From Clostridia bacterium (lineage in GTDB: Bacteria > Bacillota > Clostridia > Oscillospirales > CAG-272), in the NCBI GenBank assembly GCA_017483305.1, contig JAFULC010000061.1:1-64000 (forward strand): a stretch of 64,000 bases of DNA, written 5' to 3'. Of the stretch, positions 1 through 7,977 are shown piece after piece; the first letter of the stretch is position 1, and each line of letters starts with the position of its first letter. The notes beneath the pieces are model-generated. The model was given only the letters and a program-made list of their open reading frames with translations. It did not search any database and was not told the origin of the DNA. Position numbers and translations under genes: made by a program.

Positions 1-25
1 GAAGTTTTTATATATGTTTTTTACA

Positions 26-718
26 TCAAGCATGAGCCTTCATTCTCCTTTCGAACACGCCGAGCAGCTTGGAAAGCACAAAGTTCAGCACGAAATAAAT
101 GATACCGATTATCATAAGGATCGGGAGCGAATTGTGAGTCTTACCGACTATAACGTGATAGGTCGTCATAAGCTCTCCGACGTAGAAGGTGGAGGCAAGC
201 GAGGTCTCCTTGATGACCGTGATAAACTCGTTTCCGAGCGCGGGAAGAATGTTCTTGACCGCCTGAGGAAGAACGATCTGTATCATCGTGGTCGTGCCGT
301 TAAGTCCAAGGCTTCTTGCCGCCTCGGTCTGTCCCTTGTCGACCGCCTCGATTCCCGAGCGGATGATCTCGGACACGTACGCCGCGCTATTGAGTATAAG
401 GGTCATCGATATGCAGATGAGCTTCTTATTTTCAAGCTCGTTCATCGCGGGGATGATCACGGGGATAAGGAAGGTGCTTATATAAAGCTGAAGCAGCATA
501 GGCGTGCCGCGGACAACCTCAACTATGGCGTTGACAATCCATTTGAGCGGCTTTATTTTGCTTATCTTGACCAACGCAAGCAGAGAGCCCAGGATCGTGC
601 CGAAAAACACGGTCATAAGCGAGAGAAGTATGGTTGCAGTCAAACCCTTGATCAAAAACAGATCCCAGTATTTGACAAAGATCTTGCCCATATCCTCGAA
701 CATTGTGATTAAATACAT
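26..718 (-). CDS. Amino-acid ABC transporter permease (HisM/GlnP family)
   Basis: Inner-membrane permease of a polar amino-acid uptake system, 230 aa. Several hydrophobic segments are visible, and the EAA loop that docks the ATPase starts at EAARSLGLNG and runs into IQIVLPQAVKNILPAL. The start at 718 is preceded by GGAG at a good distance. It lies 99 bp downstream of the solute-binding lipoprotein gene on the same strand, so they form one operon. The expected ATPase gene would follow to the left, outside the window. Substrate specificity cannot be read from the sequence. Confidence 0.93.
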   Translation of the reverse strand: MYLITMFEDMGKIFVKYWDLFLIKGLTATILLSLMTVFFGTILGSLLALVKISKIKPLKWIVNAIVEVVRGTPMLLQLYISTFLIPVIIPAMNELENKKLICISMTLILNSAAYVSEIIRSGIEAVDKGQTEAARSLGLNGTTTMIQIVLPQAVKNILPALGNEFITVIKETSLASTFYVGELMTTYHVIVGKTHNSLPILMIIGIIYFVLNFVLSKLLGVFERRMKAHA

Positions 719-817
719 CTTTTACTCCATTAATAAGTTTATTGAGTTGATTTCGCCGTTTCGCAAAATTCGAGCTGCCGTACCGAAACACAGCACGGCA
801 GCTCTATTTTAAGTAAA

Positions 818-1732
818 TTACTCGGTGATCTTGTTGCCCTCGTCATCGTAGCCGAGCTCGTCAAGGGTCTTGACCTCAGCGTAGATCTGGCAAGCCTCGT
901 ACCAGGTGTCGTAAAGGTCTGCTGCCATTGCCTTTGCAAGTGCCGCGTTGACCTTTTCGAGAAGCTCTGCGTCATCCTTGTTGAGAAGGATTACGTTGTT
1001 CTTGTACTTCTCTTCTACCTCGAAGTAGTAGTCGGAAAGAACGATGGTATCGTTTGCAAGCGCCTCGCCGTTACCGTATGCAACTGCAAGAGCGTCGATA
1101 TCGCCGGTGGAGAGTGCTACTGCCGCGTCGTTGATGTTAGCGAAGAGCTCGAGAGTTGCGCCCAGGGGTACGAGCTGCTCCTCAACGAGAAGCTGCTGGA
1201 GAGAGCCGCCCTGCGCACCGATCTTGAGACCTGTGAAATCGGTCTTGCCCTCGGTGAACTGATCTGCCTTTGCCTTGGTGGTGATGAGGATCTGCTCGGT
1301 CTCGTTCTCACCTGCTACGTAATAGTCGGAAATGAGGAAGGTTTCAGCGCGCTCTGCGGTCCAGGAGAAGCCCGAGATCGCGAGGTCTGCGTTGCCCGAA
1401 GCAACTGCTGCCATGCAAGCGTCGAAGGACATGGGGTCGAGCTTAAGCTTCATTCCGAGCTCCTTAGCAACGAAGGTAGCGAGAATAACGTCGAAGCCAA
1501 CTATCGCATCGTCGCCGGACTTTGCGGTGTCGTAGAATTCCATGGGAGCGAAGTCGGGGGAGATCGCAACCACGAGGGTGTCGGTGTATTCGGATGCATC
1601 GTAGTCGATAGCCTCGATTGCCTTATCGTAGGCTGCGGATAAGCTATCCTCTCCCTTGTCGCAGGATGCGAAGATTGCGATGCTGCTGAGTGCCATAAGT
1701 ACTACAAGTGCGAGTGCGATAATTTTTTTCAT
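818..1732 (-). CDS. Amino-acid ABC transporter substrate-binding lipoprotein (SBP family 3)
   Basis: Extracytoplasmic lipoprotein that captures an amino acid and delivers it to the permease encoded downstream. From the ATG at 1732 the protein has a signal peptide ending in a lipobox (FASC, lipidated Cys24). The family-3 signature follows (AISPDFAPMEFYD, then GFDVILATFVAKELGMKL). A longer reading from 1813 adds 27 residues that do not resemble a signal peptide. The AGAGGAC ribosome site sits directly before 1732, so that start is preferred. Length about 304 aa is normal. The ligand is unknown. Confidence 0.93.
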   Translation of the reverse strand: MKKIIALALVVLMALSSIAIFASCDKGEDSLSAAYDKAIEAIDYDASEYTDTLVVAISPDFAPMEFYDTAKSGDDAIVGFDVILATFVAKELGMKLKLDPMSFDACMAAVASGNADLAISGFSWTAERAETFLISDYYVAGENETEQILITTKAKADQFTEGKTDFTGLKIGAQGGSLQQLLVEEQLVPLGATLELFANINDAAVALSTGDIDALAVAYGNGEALANDTIVLSDYYFEVEEKYKNNVILLNKDDAELLEKVNAALAKAMAADLYDTWYEACQIYAEVKTLDELGYDDEGNKITE

Positions 1733-1804
1733 GATTTTGTCCTCTTTTCTGTGTGGTGTGTTTTTATTCGCGTTTTCGAATACCGTAACGCTGATTACTG
1801 TATC

Positions 1805-1833
1805 ATTATACACCCGACAAATGCGTTTGTCAA
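1805..1833 (-). promoter_or_regulatory. Sigma-A promoter of the amino-acid transporter operon, with palindrome
   Basis: On the minus strand: -35 TTGACA (1828-1833), 17-bp spacer, -10 TATAAT (1805-1810). A perfect inverted repeat GACAAA-TGCG-TTTGTC (1816-1831) covers part of the -35 and the spacer, as an operator would. The regulator is not known. Confidence 0.8.
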
Positions 1834-2038
1834 CCCCTATTTTTCACTTTCTACGAATTATATCCTTTTGTGCAAAAGGGTTTTCGCGTTTTTGTGCATC
1901 TTTTATAAATTTGCATAAATAATCGTATTTTTATGCAAATATTCTGCATATTTTTTCATTTTCAGAATAAAAGACCGCTTATTTTGCTCGACGGCGGGAC
2001 ATATAATAATTATTTTCGAAAATTTTTTCAAAAAACTA
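1834..2038. other. AT-rich intergenic region between divergent operons
   Basis: Separates the leftward transporter operon from the rightward ylxM operon. Apart from the two promoters at its edges I see only AT-rich sequence, and no RNA gene or ORF I would defend. Confidence 0.6.
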
Positions 2039-2067
2039 TTGACAGATCGAAAAAAAGGTGTTATAAT
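2039..2067 (+). promoter_or_regulatory. Sigma-A promoter of ylxM-ffh
   Basis: -35 TTGACA (2039-2044), 17-bp spacer, -10 TATAAT (2062-2067). A small hairpin GTAAAGC/GCTTTAC (2070-2088) lies at the likely transcription start and could stabilise the 5' end or attenuate the message. Confidence 0.85.
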
Positions 2068-2125
2068 CTGTAAAGCGTTTTGCTTTACACCCGTGAAAAC
2101 GGAAAAATTCGGTTGGAGGCGCGAA

Positions 2126-2458
2126 ATGTTTGAGAAAGATCTGAACGTCGGATTTCTGCTTGACTTTTACGGCGATGTGCTGACCGAAAGGCGCAGAGAT
2201 GCACTTGACTTCTATTATAATAACGATATGTCGCTTTCAGAGATCGCCGAGGAAATGGGCATTTCCCGTCAGGGCGTGCGCGACCTTATCAAGAAAGCCG
2301 AGGAGGAGCTTCTCTTCTACGAGGAAAAGCTTGGCTTGGCAAGGAAGTTCAAAAGCGCACAGCATCACGCGGAGCGCGCTCTTGCAATGTGTGAGGAGGG
2401 CGCAGATCCCCAAACGATCGAGGATGAGATCCGTCTTTTGCTCGAAAGCGTGGGATAA
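2126..2458 (+). CDS. ylxM: YlxM/UPF0122 family DNA-binding protein
   Basis: Small (110 aa) helix-turn-helix protein of the YlxM family, which is classically encoded just before ffh and is thought to influence the signal recognition particle. The sigma-70 region 4-like HTH is clear (MSLSEIAEEMGISRQGVRDL), followed by a helical tail. The start at 2126 is chosen because TTGGAGG lies at 2113-2119. A longer reading from 2039 would begin inside the -35 element. It is first in the operon, with ffh 56 bp downstream. Confidence 0.93.
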   Translation: MFEKDLNVGFLLDFYGDVLTERRRDALDFYYNNDMSLSEIAEEMGISRQGVRDLIKKAEEELLFYEEKLGLARKFKSAQHHAERALAMCEEGADPQTIEDEIRLLLESVG

Positions 2459-2514
2459 CGGGCGTGCGGCACGCCGCACCGCTCAACGTTTATATTTAAG
2501 GAGGTATTTGTGAC

Positions 2515-3864
2515 GTGAGTATGTTTTCAAATCTCAGCGAAAAGCTGGAAAATGCCTTCAAAAAATTCAAAAACAAGGGTAAGCTTACCGAGGCCGATAT
2601 AAAAGCGGGTATGAGAGAGATCAAGCTCGCTCTGCTTGAGGCCGACGTTAACTTCAAGGTCGTTCGCGACTTTATAAAAACAGTTTCCGAGCGTGCGGTC
2701 GGCACAGACGTGCTCGAATCGCTCAATCCCGGACAGCAGGTCATCAAGATAGTAAATGAGGAGCTCGCCGCTCTTATGGGCTCGACTCACTCAAAGCTTA
2801 CGGTCTCGTCCAAGCCGCCTACGGTCATTATGATGGTCGGTCTTCAGGGTGCAGGTAAAACCACGCACGCAGGCAAGCTTGCAGGTATGCTCAAAAAGCA
2901 GGGCAAGAATCCCCTGCTCGTAGCCTGCGATATCTACCGCCCTGCCGCTATCAAGCAGCTTCAGGTGGTCGGTGAAAAGCTCGGTATTCCCGTTTTTGAA
3001 ATGGGCGATAAGACAGATCCCGTCAAAATCGCTACCGAAGGAATTAAATTGGCTAATCAGAAGGGCTATGACACGGTGTTTATCGATACCGCGGGTCGAC
3101 TCCAGATCGACGAAGTCCTGATGAAAGAGCTTCAGGATATCAAGGCAGCGGTACAGCCTACCGAGATACTCCTTACTATCGACGCGATGATCGGTCAGGA
3201 ATCGGTCAACGTGGCGGAAACCTTTAACGATCTGCTCGACATCACGGGCGTTATCCTCACCAAGCTTGACGGTGATACCCGAGGCGGTGCGGCGCTTTCA
3301 GTCCGTTACATCACGGGCAAGCCGATAAAGTTCATCGGTGTCGGAGAAAAGCTTGACCAGATCGAGCCCTTCCACCCCGACAGAATGGCAAGAAGAATTC
3401 TCGGAATGGGCGACGTGCTTACGCTTATCGACAAGGCGCAGGCGCAGTTCGACGAGAAAAAGGCGGCAGAGATGGAGGAAAGACTCCGTCAGTCGATCTT
3501 CACTCTCGACGATTATCTCGTTCAGATGCAGCAGCTCAAGAATATGGGCGGTCTCGATCAGCTCGCGGGTATGATCCCCGGAATGAAGCCCGGCGCGCTC
3601 AAGGACGCGAAGGTAGACGAAAAGATGCTCGTGCATCAGGAGGCTATCATCAAGTCGATGACCAAAAAGGAGCGTGAGCGCCCCGAAATGCTGAACGCCT
3701 CGCGCAAGCAGAGAGTTGCCAAGGGCAGCGGAACGAGCGTTGAGGAGGTCAACAAGCTTCTTAAGCAGTACGATCAGATCAAAAAGATGATGAAGCAGTT
3801 CCAGGATATGGGCAAGACCAAGCAGGGACGCAGACAGATGGGAAAAATGAAGCTTCCCTTCTGA
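2515..3864 (+). CDS. ffh: Signal recognition particle GTPase Ffh
   Basis: Binds SRP RNA and signal peptides of nascent membrane and secreted proteins and carries ribosomes to FtsY. 449 aa, full length. The N domain is followed by the G domain: P-loop GLQGAGKTTHAGKLA, DTAGRLQ, and TKLDGDTRGGAALS. A Met-rich M domain follows, with the RNA-binding end ERERPEMLNASRKQRVAKGSG. It begins with GTG at 2515, ten bases after AAGGAGG (2498-2504). ATG 2521 is a less well-spaced alternative. No SRP RNA gene was recognised in the window. Confidence 0.97.
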   Translation: MSMFSNLSEKLENAFKKFKNKGKLTEADIKAGMREIKLALLEADVNFKVVRDFIKTVSERAVGTDVLESLNPGQQVIKIVNEELAALMGSTHSKLTVSSKPPTVIMMVGLQGAGKTTHAGKLAGMLKKQGKNPLLVACDIYRPAAIKQLQVVGEKLGIPVFEMGDKTDPVKIATEGIKLANQKGYDTVFIDTAGRLQIDEVLMKELQDIKAAVQPTEILLTIDAMIGQESVNVAETFNDLLDITGVILTKLDGDTRGGAALSVRYITGKPIKFIGVGEKLDQIEPFHPDRMARRILGMGDVLTLIDKAQAQFDEKKAAEMEERLRQSIFTLDDYLVQMQQLKNMGGLDQLAGMIPGMKPGALKDAKVDEKMLVHQEAIIKSMTKKERERPEMLNASRKQRVAKGSGTSVEEVNKLLKQYDQIKKMMKQFQDMGKTKQGRRQMGKMKLPF

Positions 3865-3975
3865 CCAACTTCGCCCAAAATGAATTGCACCGAGGTGCAT
3901 TAAAGTGTTTTTAAAGCCGAAGGGCTTAAAATAGAAAATAAAAAATTATTATATCAAATTTTGGAGGACAAAAAA

Positions 3976-4218
3976 ATGGTAAAAATGAGACTCAGAAGAA
4001 TGGGCGCAAAGAAGGCTCCCTTCTACCGTGTAGTTGTTGCTGACAGCCGTTACCCCAGAGACGGTCGTTTCATCGAGGAGATCGGTTACTACAACCCCGG
4101 CACCAATCCCGCAGAGGTTCAGATCGACGCTGAGAAGGCTAAGGCTTGGCTTGGAAAGGGCGCACAGCCTACCGAAACCGTAAAGTCTCTTCTCAAGAAG
4201 TCCGGTATCGTTGACTGA
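3976..4218 (+). CDS. rpsP: 30S ribosomal protein S16
   Basis: Small-subunit ribosomal protein, 80 aa. The family N-terminus [20 protein letters not shown] and the [19 protein letters not shown] block are intact. The start at 3976 follows TTGGAGGAC by a normal distance; a TTG start at 3961 would overlap that ribosome site. It lies between ffh and khpA in the order common to Firmicutes. Confidence 0.97.
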   Translation: MVKMRLRRMGAKKAPFYRVVVADSRYPRDGRFIEEIGYYNPGTNPAEVQIDAEKAKAWLGKGAQPTETVKSLLKKSGIVD

Positions 4219-4268
4219 TTCTTATACAAGAGCAGTACACAGTATCTGATTTAAGATTGGAGAATTTC

Positions 4269-4505
4269 ATGGTAGATCTCAAGGAAACACTGCGTAATAT
4301 CGCAGTCGCTATCGTTGATAACCCCGACGAGGTTGTGGTAGTTTGCAACGAGACCGAGCACAGTATCACTCTTACTTTGAGCGTTGCCCCCGACGATATG
4401 GGAATGGTCATAGGCAAGGGCGGACGTATCGCAAAGGCGATCCGTATGGTAATAAAGGCCGCTGCCGCAGGCTGCAACAAAAAGGTAACAGTTGATATCA
4501 GATGA
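4269..4505 (+). CDS. khpA: KH-domain RNA-binding protein KhpA
   Basis: Single KH-domain protein of 78 aa, the KhpA (YlqC) family, which in other Firmicutes pairs with KhpB/Jag to bind RNA and affect cell division and elongation. The GxxG loop is GMVIGKGGRIAKAIR. ATG 4269 is preceded by GGAG. Last gene of the ylxM-ffh-rpsP-khpA operon, and followed at once by a terminator. Confidence 0.93.
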   Translation: MVDLKETLRNIAVAIVDNPDEVVVVCNETEHSITLTLSVAPDDMGMVIGKGGRIAKAIRMVIKAAAAGCNKKVTVDIR

Positions 4506-4511
4506 TTAGAG

Positions 4512-4538
4512 AAAAGCACCGAGCAATTCGGTGCTTTT
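4512..4538 (+). terminator. Terminator of the khpA operon
   Basis: 11-bp perfect stem AAAAGCACCGA/TCGGTGCTTTT with a 5-nt loop, ending in a T-rich tail, seven bases after the khpA stop. Confidence 0.85.
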
Positions 4539-4550
4539 CCTTTATATTCA

Positions 4551-4584
4551 AAAAAGCGTTGTGCCGCAAAGCACAACGCTTTTT
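4551..4584. terminator. Second hairpin between convergent genes
   Basis: 14-bp perfect stem (AAAAAGCGTTGTGC and its complement) with a 6-nt loop. A/T runs on both sides let it serve in both directions. It ends at the stop of the leftward gene 4586-5662 and probably terminates that gene too. Confidence 0.85.
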
Positions 4585-4585
4585 C

Positions 4586-5662
4586 TTATGCTTTTTTGAG
4601 CTCAAACACGCGCAAAAGAATAGTAATCATCATATCGCGCTTTTCCTTGTCGAGTCCGCCGTAGCTCTTTATGATCGCGGTGATCTTGGGCAAGCCGCCG
4701 CGCATAAGCTCGGTCAGAGTTCTCGCGCCCGACGAATCAATAACGTCAAACAGGGTCTCAACGACCTCGCGCTTTTCGTCGAGAGTCATCTTCTCCATTC
4801 GCTTGCGGAACTGCTCCTCGTTCTTCTGTCCCGTCTTTGAAAGCTCCTTGAGCTTGACGAACCGAGGTCCGTCGAGTGTCCAGGAGTACGGATCGTGCTG
4901 CAAAAGACCCGTGTTCGTGCTTTTTACGACCGTGCACTTCTCTACTCTTTCAAACATCGTGCCAAACACCGAAGATTGAGGCATTATCACCTTCAACCGC
5001 TCTCTCACCTTCTCGTAGTCCTCGGACTCGATAAGCGAGTGAGAAAATCCCGGCCCGTCCAGCGAATACGCGCGCAAAATTCTTTCCTTAACGCTATCCG
5101 AGCACTTGATCGCCGAATAGATCGCGAGATTTCCGCCCTTTGAGTGCCCCACCGTGTATATTTTTTCGTCGGGGTATTTCGCGGCAACTCTCTCGAGGTA
5201 TTCCACCGCCATTCTCTGCGCAGGGATCTCGTCAAGGAATGCAAGCCTGCAATCCTCGTGCCAACCCGCGATAGAATCGTCGGTTCCTCTGAATACGACG
5301 ATCATTCGGTTGCAATCGATGTGGTAGGTCACCGCACCGAACTGATAGCCCTCCTCGTGACTCGTCTGAGCCTCGAAATCGGTTATAAGCGCACCGCCGT
5401 AGCGTCTCGTTCTCGCCGCCTCGCAGAATGTCCTGTTGATCTGCTTCGACGGGAAAATAATACCGAAGCTGACCTTTTCATACTTGCCGTCGGCACAGTA
5501 GTCCTTCGCCGCCTCACTCAGCGTACAGGGCTCGCCGTGACAGAGCTTTTCGTAGTCAACGTAAGCCATCATAGATAGCACCGCGCTGTCGACCTCGCCG
5601 AACTTCGATTCGATAAACGAAAGGTCTCCGCGCCATTTCAAATAGTCAAATATAGTAGCCAT
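4586..5662 (-). CDS. DUF2974/Mbeg1-like alpha/beta-hydrolase family protein
   Basis: 358-aa cytosolic protein of the lipase-like DUF2974 (Mbeg1-like) family. The nucleophile elbow reads GHSKGGNLAIYSA, with Ser as the likely nucleophile. Acidic (SLDGPGFS) and His-containing stretches follow, as in an alpha/beta hydrolase. The N-terminus MATIFDYLKWRGDLSF is characteristic of the family. No signal peptide. It is a single gene between two terminators. The substrate is unknown, and lipid or ester hydrolysis is only inferred from the fold. Confidence 0.8.
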   Translation of the reverse strand: MATIFDYLKWRGDLSFIESKFGEVDSAVLSMMAYVDYEKLCHGEPCTLSEAAKDYCADGKYEKVSFGIIFPSKQINRTFCEAARTRRYGGALITDFEAQTSHEEGYQFGAVTYHIDCNRMIVVFRGTDDSIAGWHEDCRLAFLDEIPAQRMAVEYLERVAAKYPDEKIYTVGHSKGGNLAIYSAIKCSDSVKERILRAYSLDGPGFSHSLIESEDYEKVRERLKVIMPQSSVFGTMFERVEKCTVVKSTNTGLLQHDPYSWTLDGPRFVKLKELSKTGQKNEEQFRKRMEKMTLDEKREVVETLFDVIDSSGARTLTELMRGGLPKITAIIKSYGGLDKEKRDMMITILLRVFELKKA

Positions 5663-5728
5663 ACTCTGCCCTCCTTGCTTTATTCGGTTACATTATATCA
5701 CTACATTATTAAGCAAGCTTTAACTTAA

Positions 5729-7399
5729 TTATTCCTTTATTTCGGTCACCGATCCGATCAGTCTGATATTATCGACGTCGGTTGCCGAATACTCGATATG
5801 AAGCTTGTCGCCGATCTCGAAGAATATCATCTGCTCGAGGTCGCGAAGCATTCCCTTGTAGTAAACCCCGCTCTCATCAACGAAATAAATGACCGTATTG
5901 CCGTCCACGGTATAGGTCTTGATGTCCGTGACCGTGATATCTGCCGCAAGCAGCTGATTTTCGGGAAGCTTGTCGCCGTCAATGAGCTCATTCTCGACCA
6001 AAAGCTCCTTATAAGCCTTCATCAGATCGATCTGATTGGGCGCGGTGGCAACCACGCTGGGATGCTCGACGTTAACGAGCGCGTAAAGTCTTACGTAGCC
6101 GCTCGCATCCTTGAGCACCATAATATAGGTTGCCTGACCCGACACGTTGACGAGCGACGGGAAGGATGCCTTATATCCCTTCTCCTGAACTATGCCCTCC
6201 GCAGCATGCATAGCGCCGTATTCCTCCGCGCCAACGACGGGATAATACTTGTATTCGCCGGTTCTTGCGTTACTGATGATAAATCCGATGTTGGATTCGT
6301 CGCTTGTGACCGAGGTAACGCCCGTGAAGTACCACACGTCGTCGCCGATAACGATGTATCCGTAGTTGTCGGTGGTCTGCTTGCAGTCCTTGTTGCCGAT
6401 GATGCTATTGATGAAACCGCCCTTGAGAGTACCGAACCAGTTGTACTTCTGCTCGGCAAGGTCACCCGAATAAACGGCATCCACCCAAGCAGGCACGTCC
6501 TCGACCGCATAAAGCGTGCTTTCGCCCGTGCAGGGATCGAAAATGACCGCCTCGCAGACGTCCATAGCGCCAAACGGGAAGATCTTGGGCTTCAGGCAGG
6601 TGATTATGTAGTAGGGATTACCCTCGTCGTCGACCTCAAAGCTGATAAAATCGTCGAATATCTTTGTGGGATAGTCGAAACGGAGCTTTCTCATAAGATC
6701 GTCGCCGAAAAACGCGCTCTGAACGTACTTGAGCGGCTTTTTGAGCTCCATATACTCGGCGCTGTTGTTCACGGGGTCGACCATAACGTATCCGGGAACG
6801 CCCTTGTCCATATTGGCAAACCACTTGAAGAAATCGGCGTGCTCGAGGTTTGCGACCTTCTTGGGCGTGTACTTATAGTTGATCTGCGTGTAGTTGTCCG
6901 AGACCACGTACTGCGAGACCATGTGTGACACCTTACCCAAGGTCTTATTACCGAGGTAACGCGCCGAATCGCTGTCCATAAGCGCTATATTGGTGACCTC
7001 GTCCGACTCCTTCATGTCATCGGCAAACACCGCCTCCTCGACCTCGATCACACTCGCGTATTTTCTCGCGTTGAATACCTCGGAGGAGATTACGCTTCCG
7101 AGAATGAGAACGATAATAGGCGCGACTGTGATAAGCAGGGTGAGCTTATTGAGTCTGCGGCCGTTGAATTCAAATCTTGAATTTTGACGAATTTTTTTCG
7201 GATGGCTGTCCTCAGCCGACTTAAAAAGGAAGGGATAGGAAAAGGACAGTATCACAAACATAAGATACGACCAAAATTCAGGTGCCATCGGGTTTATCGG
7301 GGGCAACGCGATATAAAACGAGATCGCGGTGAACAATATTCCCGATACGACCGACAGAATTATTTTACCCTTTTTTGACATTGAACCAAGCTTTTTCAT
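5729..7399 (-). CDS. Membrane protein of unknown function with large extracytoplasmic domain
   Basis: 556 aa. I do not recognise a characterised family. Three hydrophobic segments lie near the N-terminus (about residues 12-30, 40-58 and 87-107). About 440 residues follow, probably outside the cell, rich in beta-type sequence and aromatic residues (FDYPTKIFDDFISFEV, YNWFGTLKGGFINSIIG). Such an arrangement fits a membrane-anchored sensor or envelope factor. It starts at 7399 after AGGAGG and has its own strong promoter. It is a single gene bordering the phage block. Confidence 0.8.
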   Translation of the reverse strand: MKKLGSMSKKGKIILSVVSGILFTAISFYIALPPINPMAPEFWSYLMFVILSFSYPFLFKSAEDSHPKKIRQNSRFEFNGRRLNKLTLLITVAPIIVLILGSVISSEVFNARKYASVIEVEEAVFADDMKESDEVTNIALMDSDSARYLGNKTLGKVSHMVSQYVVSDNYTQINYKYTPKKVANLEHADFFKWFANMDKGVPGYVMVDPVNNSAEYMELKKPLKYVQSAFFGDDLMRKLRFDYPTKIFDDFISFEVDDEGNPYYIITCLKPKIFPFGAMDVCEAVIFDPCTGESTLYAVEDVPAWVDAVYSGDLAEQKYNWFGTLKGGFINSIIGNKDCKQTTDNYGYIVIGDDVWYFTGVTSVTSDESNIGFIISNARTGEYKYYPVVGAEEYGAMHAAEGIVQEKGYKASFPSLVNVSGQATYIMVLKDASGYVRLYALVNVEHPSVVATAPNQIDLMKAYKELLVENELIDGDKLPENQLLAADITVTDIKTYTVDGNTVIYFVDESGVYYKGMLRDLEQMIFFEIGDKLHIEYSATDVDNIRLIGSVTEIKE

Positions 7400-7442
7400 A
7401 AAAACCTCCTCGTTATGAATAAAACGATTCTTTTACAAGTAA

Positions 7443-7471
7443 ATTATACCACTTCGCCGCCGAGATGTCAA
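7443..7471 (-). promoter_or_regulatory. Sigma-A promoter of the 556-aa membrane protein gene
   Basis: Minus strand: TTGACA (7466-7471), 17-bp spacer, TATAAT (7443-7448). A leader of about 40 bp precedes the start codon. Confidence 0.85.
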
Positions 7472-7479
7472 TAACTTAA

Positions 7480-7520
7480 GCCGCAAAAGCATCGGTTTTC
7501 CGATTGCTCTGCGGCTTTTA
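7480..7520 (-). terminator. Hairpin at the end of the phage-like operon
   Basis: Imperfect stem-loop built from AAGCCGCA ... TGCGGCTT with an inner CATCGG/CCGATTG pairing, directly after the last gene of the capsid operon. The T-run is weak in the minus direction, so read-through is possible. Confidence 0.5.
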
Positions 7521-7527
7521 TCTATAC

Positions 7528-7896
7528 TCAATTCGCTTCGGTGAAGCGCTTTTGCTCTCTTTCGATGAACTCGGCGGTCTTCATATCCTGAATCTCGGAC
7601 GCGTCGAGCACGAGCGCGAATTTGCGCTTGATCTTTACCCACTCGCCGCGCTTGATGATGCAGTTCTGACCGTTCACAGCGACGTAGACGTCATCTCTGT
7701 ATCGGTCGTTGTCCTTGAAAAGCTTGACCGAAATGTATTCGTTGAGATATCTCTCATATTCCTTCGCCGCTTCCCTTGCGCGCTCGTCCGCGCTCCGCTT
7801 CTCGCCGCGAAGACGGGCGTTCTCCGCCTCCTTTTCGGCGAGCTTGAGCTCGTATTCCTCCTTGAGCGCAGCTATTGCCTCGTTGAATTTTGTCAT
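7528..7896 (-). CDS. Phage-type protein of unknown function, coiled coil plus C-terminal domain
   Basis: 122 aa from ATG 7896, which follows AAGGATC. A reading from 7962 adds 22 residues without a ribosome site. The first half is a charged coiled coil (ALKEEYELKLAEKEAENARL ...). The second half holds a short conserved-looking domain (VYVAVNGQNCIIKRGEWVKI) of the sort often seen after phage capsid genes. It is last in the head operon, 81 bp after the capsid gene. It may be a minor head or decoration protein, but this is position-based inference. Confidence 0.72.
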   Translation of the reverse strand: MTKFNEAIAALKEEYELKLAEKEAENARLRGEKRSADERAREAAKEYERYLNEYISVKLFKDNDRYRDDVYVAVNGQNCIIKRGEWVKIKRKFALVLDASEIQDMKTAEFIEREQKRFTEAN

Positions 7897-7977
7897 ATCA
7901 ATGATCCTTTCTTGCAAAAAATTGTCGGGAGGAGCGAGCCCTCCGAGGAGTGCTCGCCCCAAAATCAGATCCTATGA

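Noticed and set aside
1814-2514. SRP RNA or other structured RNA near ffh
   Set aside because: Only a short leader hairpin is present; nothing with the SRP RNA tetraloop and helix layout.
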